Part shown: positions 34,539 through 42,649 of the stretch, piece by piece
How the letters are laid out: each line of letters opens with the position of its first letter
Position numbering within the stretch: the stretch's first letter is position 1
Assembly (NCBI GenBank): GCA_963709185.1
Contig: CAVPVQ010000026.1
Span: forward strand, 62,001 to 126,000
Length of the DNA stretch: 64,000 bases
From: Roseiarcus sp963709185
GTDB lineage: Bacteria; Pseudomonadota; Alphaproteobacteria; Rhizobiales; Beijerinckiaceae
Direction: 5' to 3'
Program-made: the position numbers and the translations under genes
The notes under the pieces: generated by a model
The model's input: the letters and a program-made list of their open reading frames with translations, nothing else
Databases searched by the model: none
What the model was told of the DNA's origin: nothing

Positions 34539-35382
34539 TCAAGCTCTCTCATAGGCGACGTTTTCGCTGGTGCGCAGGATTTCGCGATAGCCCAGCGCGC
34601 GCAGGCGCTGCTCCAGTTGGGCGCCGCCGCGCAGCAGCGCAAACTCCATGATGATCAGGCGCGGCCACAGCGCCGGCGGCGCGTCGCGGAAGAACGGGTC
34701 GAGCACGAGATCCTCGGCGCCCTCGATGTCGAGCTTGATCGCATCGACCCGCTCATAGCCCTCTTCGAGCAGGATCGACAACAGGCTCTTGGCGGGAACG
34801 CGCAGATGCGCGCCGCGCGCGTCGGCGCTGACCACCCGCACCGAGGCCTCGCCGCGATTGCGGGCGTTGATGAACAGCGTGATCTCGCCGTCGCGATCGG
34901 CGAGCGCGCACGAGACCGCTTTGACATTGGCGAAGACATTCTGGCCGATGTTGTAGACGAGGCGCTCGAACACCTCCGGCAGCGGCTCGACCGCAAGGAT
35001 GCGCGCCCGCGCGCCGGCGCGCGCCGCCGACGAACAGCGCGTAGCCGCCGACGCTCGCCCCGACGTCGAGAAACACAAAATCGCCGCGCAGCCGCTCGGC
35101 CAGCAGGGCGCGCTCGCGGGGATCGAAATATTGCGGCGTGAACAGCAGGCGCTTTTCGGCGACGTTGTTATAGGGATAGAGTCGCATCTTGGCGCCCACC
35201 GACTCGACGTCGACGGGAAGGCCGCCCAGCGTCCTGATCGCGATCGACCGCAGGAAAAACGCCGTCCTTTTGCCGAACCACCCGCCTGAGCAACGGCGCG
35301 TCGCGCGCAGAATCATCGCGCAAACGCCCGTCGGCGCATAACGCCCGTAGGGCGAGGGATCGACGGCGGCGGCTTGGCGCAT
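34539..35382 (-). CDS. FkbM-family methyltransferase, frameshifted
   Basis: Two overlapping frames together form one FkbM methyltransferase. The upstream frame gives GGLPVDVESVGAKMRLYPYNNVAEKRLLFTPQYFDPRERALLAERLRGDFVFLDVGASVGGYALF, with the SAM-binding LDVGAxxG motif. The downstream frame gives ARILAVEPLPEVFERLVYNIGQNVF and KLDIEGAEDLVLDPFF. Removing one base in the GC repeat at about 35003-35030 yields roughly 280 residues. The start is uncertain: ATG 35382 is chosen, with ATG 35316 an alternative. FkbM enzymes methylate hydroxyl groups of polyketides or sugars; substrate unknown here. It is 16 bases upstream of the cinA-like gene, so cotranscription is likely. Confidence 0.75.
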
Positions 35383-35717
35383 GGGGCTCGGAACGGGCTC
35401 GGGCGGGTCGCGTCGCCGCGGGGGCGCGTCAGGCGAACGCGCCGCAGCGTAGGGCCGTGCCACGCCGTTTTCAAGCACGCGGACAGGCGCTATCCGCTCA
35501 GTCCGGATTTCTGGCTGAACGCGCAGCGCTACGGCGATCTGTGGGAAGCCATGAACAGTCCGCGCGAGCGCGGGCGGATCGAGCGTGCGACGCCGCTCGG
35601 AGCGGCCGCGCGATCCTGGCGGCCGGGAAAAGGAGGACGGTCTAGCGCAGAAATTGGCGGTTCCGGCCCCGGAGGCTCCGATCTCCGTCTTCTTGTCCGT
35701 GGGCGCGCAAACATAGG
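35383..35717. other. Gap with one copy of a 45-base repeat
   Basis: This 335-base gap between the FkbM-like and the hypothetical gene holds one copy of a 45-base direct repeat (35432-35476). A plus-strand frame here reads YPLSPDFWLNAQRYGDLWEAMN, which is protein-like but has no start context and no recognised homologue. It may be a gene remnant. Confidence 0.35.
35432..35476 (+). repeat. 45-base direct repeat, copy 1
   Basis: Begins GGCGAACGCGCCGCAGC and ends GTTTTCAAGC. Aligned without gaps it matches copy 2 (36680-36724) at 39 of 45 bases, in the same orientation. The two copies lie on either side of the hypothetical gene at 35718-36398. Confidence 0.6.
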
Positions 35718-36398
35718 CTATTGCAGGCTGAGCGCTTGCCTGACGGCCCCGATAAGCTCGGCTCTCCGCGCCGCGTGCTCACCTTTTTTGAACAAGACCC
35801 CTCGTTGGTTCGCCATAGGTGTGAAGAGGCTCCCTTGCCGCTGCGCGCCACGCACGAGCCCCCATTCGGTCGTCGCCATCATGCAGACGACGACGATCTC
35901 TTCGCGCCTCGCGCGCGGAAATAGCACATCGTTTGCGAACGCCCGCGCCACCTGGGATGAGCGGATGCGAGGCCAGATCGCAGCGTTGCTCAACGTCCTG
36001 GCATGATAGGCGAACAGATTGTAGATGACGAGCTTATCTCTCACCGCAAGGAGTTCTTGGTCGTCGATGATCTCGAACGTCTTCAGGCTATGCCGCCACC
36101 AGTCGCAGGCGGTCTCATGCTCGTCGGGGCCAGGAAGCGGTTGAGCGCCAGTGCGCCAAGAATTGTGAATGGGCCTCAGCGCCGGATCGGTTGCAACGAA
36201 CAGGTCAAACTCGGAGAAGCCGGGGTGCGAGTAGAGCAGGACGACCTGCGCCTGCCTCAGCGGGCCCATGTAGCTCCCGTACAAGCAGCGAATGTCGAAA
36301 TACTTCTCGATCAGCGGCGTCGCGCCACGGTCTTCGGGATGGACGCCCGGCCCCTCGCCGGCCAGCGCCCAGAAGGCGACCAACTGCTCCTCGTCCAT
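35718..36398 (-). CDS. Hypothetical protein, lower-GC gene flanked by 45-base repeats
   Basis: A 226-residue protein with a strong AAGGAGAG ribosome site before ATG 36398. The chain is globular and soluble-looking: MDEEQLVAFWALAGEGPG, IEKYFDIRCLYGSYMGPLRQAQVVLLYSHPGFSEFDLFVATD, HETACDWWRHSLKTFEI, VVVCMMATTEWGLVRGAQRQGSLF. No transmembrane helix, signal peptide or known motif was recognised. Its codon use is visibly less GC-rich than that of its neighbours, which hints at separate acquisition. Direct repeats of 45 bases lie on both sides, 241 bases from its stop and 281 from its start. Confidence 0.7.
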   Translation of the reverse strand: MDEEQLVAFWALAGEGPGVHPEDRGATPLIEKYFDIRCLYGSYMGPLRQAQVVLLYSHPGFSEFDLFVATDPALRPIHNSWRTGAQPLPGPDEHETACDWWRHSLKTFEIIDDQELLAVRDKLVIYNLFAYHARTLSNAAIWPRIRSSQVARAFANDVLFPRARREEIVVVCMMATTEWGLVRGAQRQGSLFTPMANQRGVLFKKGEHAARRAELIGAVRQALSLQ

Positions 36399-36748
36399 CG
36401 AAACTCTCCTTCAAATAGTACCGTGCTGGAAATCGGCGCCTCGCCGCCCTCTTACCCAACGTGACGCCGAATTATGAGGATTACAAACTCCATCGCGCAG
36501 CGGGTGGAATGACGATGGCCTACGGTTGGCCCGACGATCTTACGCGGGGCCGCCCAGGAATGCTTTTGCGAGATTGGGCGGACGCGTGAATGAGGCACCG
36601 TCGTCGCGAGATCGTTTTTTGACCCCCGGCCTCAATCGCCGCTCGACCACCCTTGCCGCGTCCTCGGCGAGGTTCCCACGGCGAACGCGCCGCAGCAGAG
36701 GGCGGCGCCGCCCCGTTTTCAAGCCGCAACCGAGGCGCGCCATCTCCG
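36399..36748. other. Gap with second copy of the 45-base repeat
   Basis: This 350-base gap lies between the hypothetical gene and the DJ-1-family gene. It holds the second 45-base repeat (36680-36724) and no supported gene. The minus-strand frame at 36540-36743 is Arg-rich and looks like GC-driven shadow. Confidence 0.4.
36680..36724 (+). repeat. 45-base direct repeat, copy 2
   Basis: Same orientation as copy 1 (35432-35476), with six mismatches in 45 bases and no gaps. On the complementary strand both copies read through as similar residues (LENG, then AAARSP), so the repeat may be an intergenic element that is common in the genome. Confidence 0.6.
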
Positions 36749-37435
36749 CTACGGAGCGGCGAGCCGGCGCGCCGCCGCCGCGACAAGCGCTTCGCGGTCG
36801 GCCCTGACCGCCGCGCCGCGCTTGCGAAGCGACGCGACGATCTCGCGCGGCGCGGTTTCCGGTGACCCCGCGTCGAATGGGGGCTCGGGCGCATATTCAA
36901 GCTGAAGCTGGATCGCCTGCGCGGTCTCGACGCCGGCGAGTTCGGCGACTAGCGCCAGCGCAAAGTCGATCCCCGCGGTCACGCCGCCGCCGGTCATCAG
37001 ATTGCCGTCCCGCACGACCCGCCCGCGCGTCGGAACGGCGCCGAAGGCGGCGAGCAGATCATGCGACGCCCAATGGGTGGTGGCGCACTTGCCGCGCAAG
37101 AGGCCAGCCGCGCCGAGCACCAACGCGCCGGTGCAAACCGAGGTCACGAAACGCGCCGTCGAAGCCTGGCGCCGCACAAACGCCAGAACCGTCTCGTCCT
37201 CAAGCAAAGGATTGACCCCAACGCCGCCTGGAATGCAAACGACATCAAGCTGCGGACAGTCTTCGAAGGTCGCGGTCGGCGCCAGCGAGAGCCCGGTCGA
37301 GGAAAGCACCGGCTCGCGGCTCTTCCACGCCAGGCGGACGCGCGCGTCCGGCCAACTCGCGAACACCTCGTAAGGCCCGGTGAGGTCGAGTTGCTGCACA
37401 TTCGGAAAAACAAGAAGGCCGATCTCGACGGACAT
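36749..37435 (-). CDS. DJ-1/PfpI family protein (isonitrile hydratase-like)
   Basis: The protein has 228 residues from ATG 37435, with GGAAGAG upstream (MSVEIGLLVFPNVQQLDLTGPYEVF). The nucleophile elbow is FVTSVCTGALVLGAAGLL, with Cys as the active residue. The segment CATTHWASHDLLAAFGAVP and the later GGGVTAGIDFALALV are the usual DJ-1/PfpI features of the InhA (isonitrile hydratase) and GlxA-like branch. The C-terminus (APREIVASLRKRGAAVRADREALV) is a typical tail. It is divergent from an AraC-type regulator gene that itself contains a DJ-1 domain, a common pairing in which the regulator controls its neighbour. Confidence 0.87.
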   Translation of the reverse strand: MSVEIGLLVFPNVQQLDLTGPYEVFASWPDARVRLAWKSREPVLSSTGLSLAPTATFEDCPQLDVVCIPGGVGVNPLLEDETVLAFVRRQASTARFVTSVCTGALVLGAAGLLRGKCATTHWASHDLLAAFGAVPTRGRVVRDGNLMTGGGVTAGIDFALALVAELAGVETAQAIQLQLEYAPEPPFDAGSPETAPREIVASLRKRGAAVRADREALVAAAARRLAAP

Positions 37436-37493
37436 GGTCTCTTCCCCGGAGCCTGTTGGAATGGGCTTGGCGTCGATCAGCATAGTCGGCTAT

Positions 37494-37536
37494 GGTTTGG
37501 CGGAAATGACAGATGTCCAACATTTTACGCCAAACC
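37494..37536. promoter_or_regulatory. Inverted repeat GGTTTGGCG / CGCCAAACC over the AraC start
   Basis: Arms at 37494-37502 and 37528-37536 are exact reverse complements, separated by 25 bases. The ATG of the AraC/DJ-1 gene (37506) lies between them. Binding here could repress translation or transcription of the regulator itself and also affect the divergent DJ-1 gene. The regulator encoded at this spot is the obvious candidate binder; this is inference. Confidence 0.4.
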
Positions 37537-38498
37537 GGCCGAGGCGCGTCGAAATCCTCGCGTTCGAAATGGCGCAACTGCTCGACGTCGCCGGTCCCTT
37601 GCAGGTCTTCGCGACGGCCAACGACCTTGCGGCGCATCGACGCTCCCCCGCCCCCTATGCGCTCGAGGTCGTCGCGCCCAGTGCGCCGGGCGTCAGGACT
37701 TCCGCCGGCCTCGGCCTCATCGTGACGCCCCTTCCCCCGATGCGGGACGCGGTGGACACCCTGATCGTCGCCGGCGGCTTTGGCGTGAACGTAGCGCGCG
37801 AGGACCAGGCTCTGCTGGATTGGCTGCGCGAGCGGGCAAAGCAGGCGCGCCGCCTCGCCTCGGTCTGCTCGGGCGCGTTGCTGCTCGCCGCCGCCGGCCT
37901 GCTGGCTGGCCGCCGCGTCACGACGCATTGGACGCGCTGCGCGGAGCTGGCGCGGCGGCATCCCGACGTGATCGTCGAAAGCGATCCGATTTTCATCCGC
38001 GACGGCGCCGTCTGGACCTCGGCGGGCATCACCGCCGGAATCGACCTGGCGCTCGCCTTGGTCGAGGACGATCTCGGCCGGCCGACGGCGCTCGCCGTGG
38101 CGCGCCAACTGGTGGTCTTTCTCAAACGCCCGGGCGGTCAGGCGCAGTTCAGCATGGCGCTGGCGCTGCAGCACGGCGACGACAGTTTCGGCTCCCTTCA
38201 CGCCTGGATCGGCGACAATCTCGGCGCCGATCTGTCGATCCCGCGCCTCGCCGCCCGCGTCGGGATGAGCGATCGCACCTTCCTGCGCCGCTATAAGCAG
38301 GCGACCGGCTGCACACCGGCCAAGGCGATCGAACGGCTGCGCGTCGAGGCGGCGCAGCGCCGGCTCTGCGATTCCGGCGAGCCGATCAAGCGCATCGCGG
38401 TTCGCTGCGGCTTCGGCTGCGAGGAGACGATGCGCCGCAGTTTTGCACGGATCATCCGGGTGACGCCCCAGGACTACCGGGACCGCTTTTCGCGCTGA
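37506..38498 (+). CDS. AraC-family regulator with N-terminal DJ-1/PfpI domain (GlxA-like)
   Basis: The protein has 330 residues from ATG 37506 (MTDVQHFTPNRPRRVEILAFEMAQLLDVAGPLQVFATAN). The N-terminal DJ-1-like domain has the nucleophile-type elbow LASVCSGALLLAAAGLL and TTHWTRCAELARRHP. The C-terminal domain (from about residue 240) holds two helix-turn-helix units: LSIPRLAARVGMSDRTFLRRYKQATGCTPAKAIERLRVEAA and IKRIAVRCGFGCEETMRRSFARIIRVTPQDYRDRF. This is the GlxA-type architecture. It is divergent from a stand-alone DJ-1 enzyme, which is the likely target. The long frame upstream to 37380 is excluded because it would overlap the divergent gene. Confidence 0.9.
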   Translation: MTDVQHFTPNRPRRVEILAFEMAQLLDVAGPLQVFATANDLAAHRRSPAPYALEVVAPSAPGVRTSAGLGLIVTPLPPMRDAVDTLIVAGGFGVNVAREDQALLDWLRERAKQARRLASVCSGALLLAAAGLLAGRRVTTHWTRCAELARRHPDVIVESDPIFIRDGAVWTSAGITAGIDLALALVEDDLGRPTALAVARQLVVFLKRPGGQAQFSMALALQHGDDSFGSLHAWIGDNLGADLSIPRLAARVGMSDRTFLRRYKQATGCTPAKAIERLRVEAAQRRLCDSGEPIKRIAVRCGFGCEETMRRSFARIIRVTPQDYRDRFSR

Positions 38499-38591
38499 GC
38501 GCGCATTCGTGTCTTGCGAACACCCGCGCGCGTATTAGATTGGGCCGGCCTTCCCGCGCTTGCGCTCCAATTCTCCGCCATGGTCCTTGAA

Positions 38592-39416
38592 ATGACGTTC
38601 GTCGATTCCGCTCAATTGCAAGGCCGCAAGACCGGCCACATCAGATTGCACGGCCCCGAGGATTTCGCAGCGATGCGCAAGGCCGGCGCGCTCGCCGCCG
38701 AGGCGCTCGACCTGCTGGTCGAACGGGTGCGCCCGGGCGAGACGACGGCGGCGCTCGACCGGTTCGCGTTTGAATTTGCGATGGACCATCACGCCTACCC
38801 CGCCCCGCTCAACTACCGCGGCTATCGCAAGTCGATCTGCACCTCGATCAACCATGTCGTCTGTCACGGCATTCCCGACGACAAGCCGCTGCGCGAGGGC
38901 GACATCCTCAACATCGACGTCACGCTGATCGTCGAGGGATGGCATGGCGATTCCAGCCGGATGTATGTGGCGGGGCAGGCGCCGCGGCGCGCCCAGCGCC
39001 TGATCGACGTCACCTACGAGGCGATGATGCGCGGCATCGCGGCGGTCAAGCCGGGAGCGACGACGGGCGACATCGGCGCGGCGATCCAGAGCTACGCCGA
39101 GCCGCAACGCTGCTCGGTGGTGCGCGACTTTTGCGGCCACGGCCTCGGCCGGCTGTTCCATGACGAGCCCAATATCCTGCACTACGGGCGTCGCGGCGAA
39201 GGGATTCCGCTGCGTCCTGGCATGTTCTTCACCATCGAGCCGATGATCAACCTCGGCCTCCCCGGCGTCAAAGTGCTCTCCGACGGCTGGACGGCGGTGA
39301 CGCGCGACCGTTCCCTGTCGGCGCAGTTCGAGCACGCGATCGGCGTCACCGAAAGCGGCGCCGAAATATTCACCTTGTCGCCGCGAGGCTGGGACCGGCC
39401 GCCCTACCCCCGATGA
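38592..39416 (+). CDS. map: Methionine aminopeptidase, type I
   Basis: The protein has 274 residues from ATG 38592 (MTFVDSAQLQ), which is the usual start in Rhizobiales; ATG 38580 is possible. The five metal ligands are visible: Asp in LNIDVTLIVEGWHGD, a second Asp in the same segment, His in DFCGHGLGRLFHDEP, Glu in FTIEPMINLG, and Glu in QFEHAIGVTE. SICTSINHVVCHGIPDDKPLREGD is fully conserved. The enzyme removes the initiator Met from nascent proteins. The stop overlaps the start of radC by four bases (ATGA), a conserved neighbour arrangement. Confidence 0.93.
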   Translation: MTFVDSAQLQGRKTGHIRLHGPEDFAAMRKAGALAAEALDLLVERVRPGETTAALDRFAFEFAMDHHAYPAPLNYRGYRKSICTSINHVVCHGIPDDKPLREGDILNIDVTLIVEGWHGDSSRMYVAGQAPRRAQRLIDVTYEAMMRGIAAVKPGATTGDIGAAIQSYAEPQRCSVVRDFCGHGLGRLFHDEPNILHYGRRGEGIPLRPGMFFTIEPMINLGLPGVKVLSDGWTAVTRDRSLSAQFEHAIGVTESGAEIFTLSPRGWDRPPYPR

Positions 39417-40111
39417 GCAAGCAGCCGGACGACCCCGAGCCGGCCCATTACCTCGGCCATCGCGCGCGGCTGCGCGCCCGGCTGCGGGAGGCCGGACCGG
39501 ACGCCGTCGCCGATTATGAGCTGCTGGAGCTCGTCCTGTTCCGGGCGGTGCCGCGGCGCGACGTCAAGCCGCTCGCCAAGGCGCTGGTCGCACGGTTCGG
39601 GTCGTTCGCCGAGGCGATCGCCGCGCGACCTGAAAGGCTGGCCGAGGTCGACGGCATGACCGCCGCTTCAATCGACGAATTCAAAATCCTCGAGGCCGGC
39701 GCCCGCCGCTTCGCCAAGGGCGCGGTCAACAAGCGGCTGCCGCTCGGCTCGTGGAGCGAAGTCGTCGACTATTGCCGCACGGCGATGGCCTTTTCCGACC
39801 GCGAGGAATTCCGCATCCTGTTTCTCGACAAGCGCAACGGCCTGATCGCCGATGAAGTGCAGGGGTCCGGGACGGTCGACCACACGCCGGTCTATCCGCG
39901 CGAAATCGTGCGCCGCGCGCTGGAGCTGGCCGCCACCGCCGTCGTGCTGGTCCACAATCACCCCTCAGGCGACCCGACGCCTTCGACCGCCGACGTCAAG
40001 ATGACGCAGGATATCATCGCGCTGGCGACGCCGCTCGGGGTCGCGATCCACGATCATCTGATCGTCGGGCGGCATGGGCACGCCAGCCTGAAGGGGCTGC
40101 GGCTGATCTGA
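39413..40111 (+). CDS. radC: RadC-family protein (MPN/JAB domain)
   Basis: A 232-residue protein. The N-terminal helix-hairpin-helix region reads YLGHRARLRARLREAGPDAVADYELLELVLFRAVPRRDVKPLAKALVARFG. The C-terminal JAB domain has the metal-binding signature VLVHNHPSGDPTPSTADVKMTQ, with the Glu of LIADEVQGSGTVDHTPVYPREIVRRAL before it. The HxH-S-D set is complete. RadC-type proteins were once linked to DNA repair; their true role is unclear. It is coupled to map by a four-base overlap and is the last plus-strand gene before the T6SS spike operon. Confidence 0.93.
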   Translation: MSKQPDDPEPAHYLGHRARLRARLREAGPDAVADYELLELVLFRAVPRRDVKPLAKALVARFGSFAEAIAARPERLAEVDGMTAASIDEFKILEAGARRFAKGAVNKRLPLGSWSEVVDYCRTAMAFSDREEFRILFLDKRNGLIADEVQGSGTVDHTPVYPREIVRRALELAATAVVLVHNHPSGDPTPSTADVKMTQDIIALATPLGVAIHDHLIVGRHGHASLKGLRLI

Positions 40112-40159
40112 CGGTCCGAACTCCGGCAATCTCGCCACGCCCCGCACGACGCACGGCCG

Positions 40160-40465
40160 TCACTTACGCGCCGCGCACGCCTTGACGAAATTGTTGTAGG
40201 AGAAGATCTGCTTGTTGATCAGGTTCACTTCGTCCCAGCATTTTCGCTCGTCCTCGAAGCACGCCTTGTCGTTCAGCTGGCACGAATTCTCGTCCATTCC
40301 GGCGCAATGGACGGAATATTTGACAGTGTCATAGGGTGTGAGGTCGTCCGGGCAAACGCCTGACTTCACAATCCGCTGGAGATCGTCGTCCTGGGCGAGA
40401 CCCCCGACGACGCTAGCGCACATCAGTGAAATGGCGCAGAACCCAGCGATCGCCCAGTTCTTCAT
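40160..40465 (-). CDS. Small secreted six-cysteine protein at the end of the T6SS spike operon
   Basis: A 101-residue protein with a clear signal peptide (MKNWAIAGFCAISLMCASVVGGLAQ). The mature 76 residues hold six cysteines, spaced GVCPDD, VHCAGM, NSCQLN, KACFED, RKCWDE, KACAAR. That suggests three disulfides in a compact periplasmic protein. It begins 15 bases after a 117-residue gene and so ends the minus-strand operon that starts with the DUF2169 gene. Its place after VgrG and other cargo genes makes a periplasmic immunity or effector-related role possible, but nothing in the sequence proves it. No family recognised. Confidence 0.7.
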   Translation of the reverse strand: MKNWAIAGFCAISLMCASVVGGLAQDDDLQRIVKSGVCPDDLTPYDTVKYSVHCAGMDENSCQLNDKACFEDERKCWDEVNLINKQIFSYNNFVKACAARK

Positions 40466-40480
40466 GTCGCACCCGCCGAA

Positions 40481-40834
40481 CTACCGGCCGTCGCGGTCGC
40501 GCCAGCGAATCTCACAGGAGACGTCGAGAAACGCTTGCGTCTTGATGTCGACGACGGCATGCGCCGCGAGGCCGAGGCCTTCCTTGCCGACGATCGCGCG
40601 GCCCTGCATGTCGTAACGCACGGCGTCGCGCGCGCCGAACTTCTCCGCGGCTTTGGCGATCGTCTTGAAGCTCACGTGAATGCGTCGGCCGTCGACAAGG
40701 TCAACCGCGAGCATGTCGTTTTCCGCCCGGCTGACGCCCGCATAGGTGTCGAGCGAAATGATCGAGGCGCGCGCGGCGTCGAGCAACGCCTGCTGGACCA
40801 CATCGGGAACGCGGGTGAGCGGCTGCCACGTCAT
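40481..40834 (-). CDS. Conserved-looking 117-aa protein of unknown function in the T6SS cargo operon
   Basis: From ATG 40834 (MTWQPLTRVPDVVQQALLDAARASII) the frame gives 117 residues and overlaps the stop of the TPR gene by four bases (ATGA), so it is coupled to it. The longer frame to 41086 lies in the TPR gene and is excluded. The chain is soluble, with a beta-rich middle (NDMLAVDLVDGRRIHVSFKTIAKAAEKFG) and a C-terminal VDIKTQAFLDVSCEIRWRD. No signal peptide or known domain was seen. Position between a TPR-glycosyltransferase and a secreted Cys-rich protein suggests a chaperone, adaptor or cargo role. Confidence 0.7.
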   Translation of the reverse strand: MTWQPLTRVPDVVQQALLDAARASIISLDTYAGVSRAENDMLAVDLVDGRRIHVSFKTIAKAAEKFGARDAVRYDMQGRAIVGKEGLGLAAHAVVDIKTQAFLDVSCEIRWRDRDGR

Positions 40835-42630
40835 GGGATGGATATCCCGCTGTCGGGAGGCGCCAGAATTTCCCCGAGCAACGCGGACGCTTTGGTCAGA
40901 GCGCTGTCCCAATCGGCCGGCGACGCCTGCCGCGCCACGAGCAGCGACCGGTACCAGATCGAGCGATTCCCGTCGGCCGCGAAATACCAGGGATAGCCGC
41001 ACGGGATCAACGCGATCCCTGGAATGCCCAGAGCGCCGGTGACATGAAGCGGCAGCCCGTCGGTCGCAACGACCGCATCGAGGCATGAGATCGCGGCGAT
41101 CAGGTCCGCCGCGCCGCGGATCTGGGCGCCGGCGTCAATGACCTTGGGCCAACTGGCGAGCTGGCGTCGCTCGGGGTTGGCGGCGAGACCGACGACTGTT
41201 CCACGACCGGCGGCAAGCGGGATGACTTTATCAGCGCGCGCGCCCGGCAGGAATTGGTCCCAGTCGACGCCGATGAGCGGGCGCGGCAATTCGGCGAGCG
41301 CCCTGCGCCATCGCTCGACTTGCGCGGGATCGGGTTCGAGAAAGCGCTCGGCCGGCGCCGTCGACTGATCGACGCCGACCGCCGCCGGCAGGCCGTGCAG
41401 CGGCAGCATCGGCATTTCCCCCGCCTCTGCGGCTCCGATCAGCCGCACACCTTTGACATGGCCCAGAACGCCGGAGACCATGTCGCCGGCGAGGGACACG
41501 ATCGCGACGCCGTCCTCGCGCAGGCCGGCGACGAACCGGCCGAACACCAGCGCATCGATCGTCGATGTGCCGCTCGGCGCCGCCACGCAACGCGGCCGGT
41601 CGGCGCGCGCAAGCGGCTCGCCAGCCCACACCTCGCGAAAGCGGCCGAGCGTCAGCAGCAGGTCTGCGCGCAGCATTTGCCCGAAAGCATGGTTGGGGGC
41701 GACCGCCAGCGCCTGATCGACAAAGGCCAAACACTGCGGCATGCGCCCTACGAAACGCAGGGCGCCGGCCAGCGCCAGAATCGCGTCGGGGTTTTTCGGA
41801 TGCATACGCACGAAATGCGACAACGTTTCGATGCCGGCGGGCACGGCGCCCCGGATGATCGTCAGCCGCGCAAACAGCTCGGTCGCAGGCAGATTTTCCG
41901 GCGCCACGATCAGGATCTGTTTGCACATCGCATTTGCGCCGTCGAAATCGCCGATCGCGGCGCGGCAGCGGGCAAGGTGCACCCGCTTTCCGATGTCGAG
42001 AGGCGCCCAGAGATGAGCGCGCTCTGCCAGCAGCGCCGCCTCCTCAAGACGGCCCGAAGACGTACAGAGGACCGAAAGATTCTGGAGCACCTCCGCGTTT
42101 TTCGGTTGAAGCTCCAGCGCTTGCCGCCACGCGATTTCGGCGCGCGCCGGATCGCCTTCGGCGATCAGCAGCAGCCCGAGCCGGGAAAGCGCCGGCACGT
42201 TCTGGGGATCCTGCCGCAGCACCGTTTCGATTTCTTCCCTCGCCCGGCCAACGTTGCCCGCAGTGGTCAGGAACTGGGCGAGCGACAACCGGATTTCAGC
42301 ATCATAGGGAGCCGCCGAAGCCGCGCGTTCAAGGCATGCGGTCGCCTCCTCGGGCCGCTCGAGCAACATATACGCCATGCCGAGGTTCGACAGCAGCCGC
42401 GCATGATCGGGAAAGGCGGTGCAAGCCGGCGCGAGAATCTCGTACGCCCGTCTGCCGTCGCGACGCGCCAGCGCGATCGACGCCAGAGTGTTGATGGCGT
42501 CGGCATTGCCCGGTTCGCGCTCGAGCACCGCGCGCAGGAGCTCCTGCGCCTCGGCGTGTCGACCAGCGGTCACGAGTTGCGCCGCGGCTTCGACACGCTC
42601 GGCCGTCTCGATCGGAACAGCGGCGTTCAT
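40831..42630 (-). CDS. TPR-repeat protein with C-terminal glycosyltransferase-like domain
   Basis: A 599-residue protein. Residues about 1-330 are tandem TPR-like helices (AQLVTAGRHAEAQELLRAVLEREPGN, YEILAPACTAFPDHARLLSNLGMAYMLLERPEEA, AEIAWRQALELQPKNAEVLQNLSVL). The C-terminal half, from about residue 350, resembles the GT9/heptosyltransferase-like fold often fused to TPRs: LIGVDWDQFLPG, VVATDGLPLHVTGALGIPGIALIPCGYPWYFAADGNRSIWYRS. GGAG precedes the ATG. It lies between DUF3540 and the 117-residue gene in the T6SS spike operon, an unexpected place for such an enzyme. It might modify a T6SS component or act as cargo; both are inference. Confidence 0.78.
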   Translation of the reverse strand: MNAAVPIETAERVEAAAQLVTAGRHAEAQELLRAVLEREPGNADAINTLASIALARRDGRRAYEILAPACTAFPDHARLLSNLGMAYMLLERPEEATACLERAASAAPYDAEIRLSLAQFLTTAGNVGRAREEIETVLRQDPQNVPALSRLGLLLIAEGDPARAEIAWRQALELQPKNAEVLQNLSVLCTSSGRLEEAALLAERAHLWAPLDIGKRVHLARCRAAIGDFDGANAMCKQILIVAPENLPATELFARLTIIRGAVPAGIETLSHFVRMHPKNPDAILALAGALRFVGRMPQCLAFVDQALAVAPNHAFGQMLRADLLLTLGRFREVWAGEPLARADRPRCVAAPSGTSTIDALVFGRFVAGLREDGVAIVSLAGDMVSGVLGHVKGVRLIGAAEAGEMPMLPLHGLPAAVGVDQSTAPAERFLEPDPAQVERWRRALAELPRPLIGVDWDQFLPGARADKVIPLAAGRGTVVGLAANPERRQLASWPKVIDAGAQIRGAADLIAAISCLDAVVATDGLPLHVTGALGIPGIALIPCGYPWYFAADGNRSIWYRSLLVARQASPADWDSALTKASALLGEILAPPDSGISIP

Positions 42631-42649
42631 CGTCTCAACTCTCCTGACG

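Noticed and set aside
35440..35640. Plus-strand frame with YPLSPDFWLNAQRYGDLWEAMN
   Set aside because: Protein-like composition but no ribosome site, no family recognised and it overlaps a repeat; possible remnant only.
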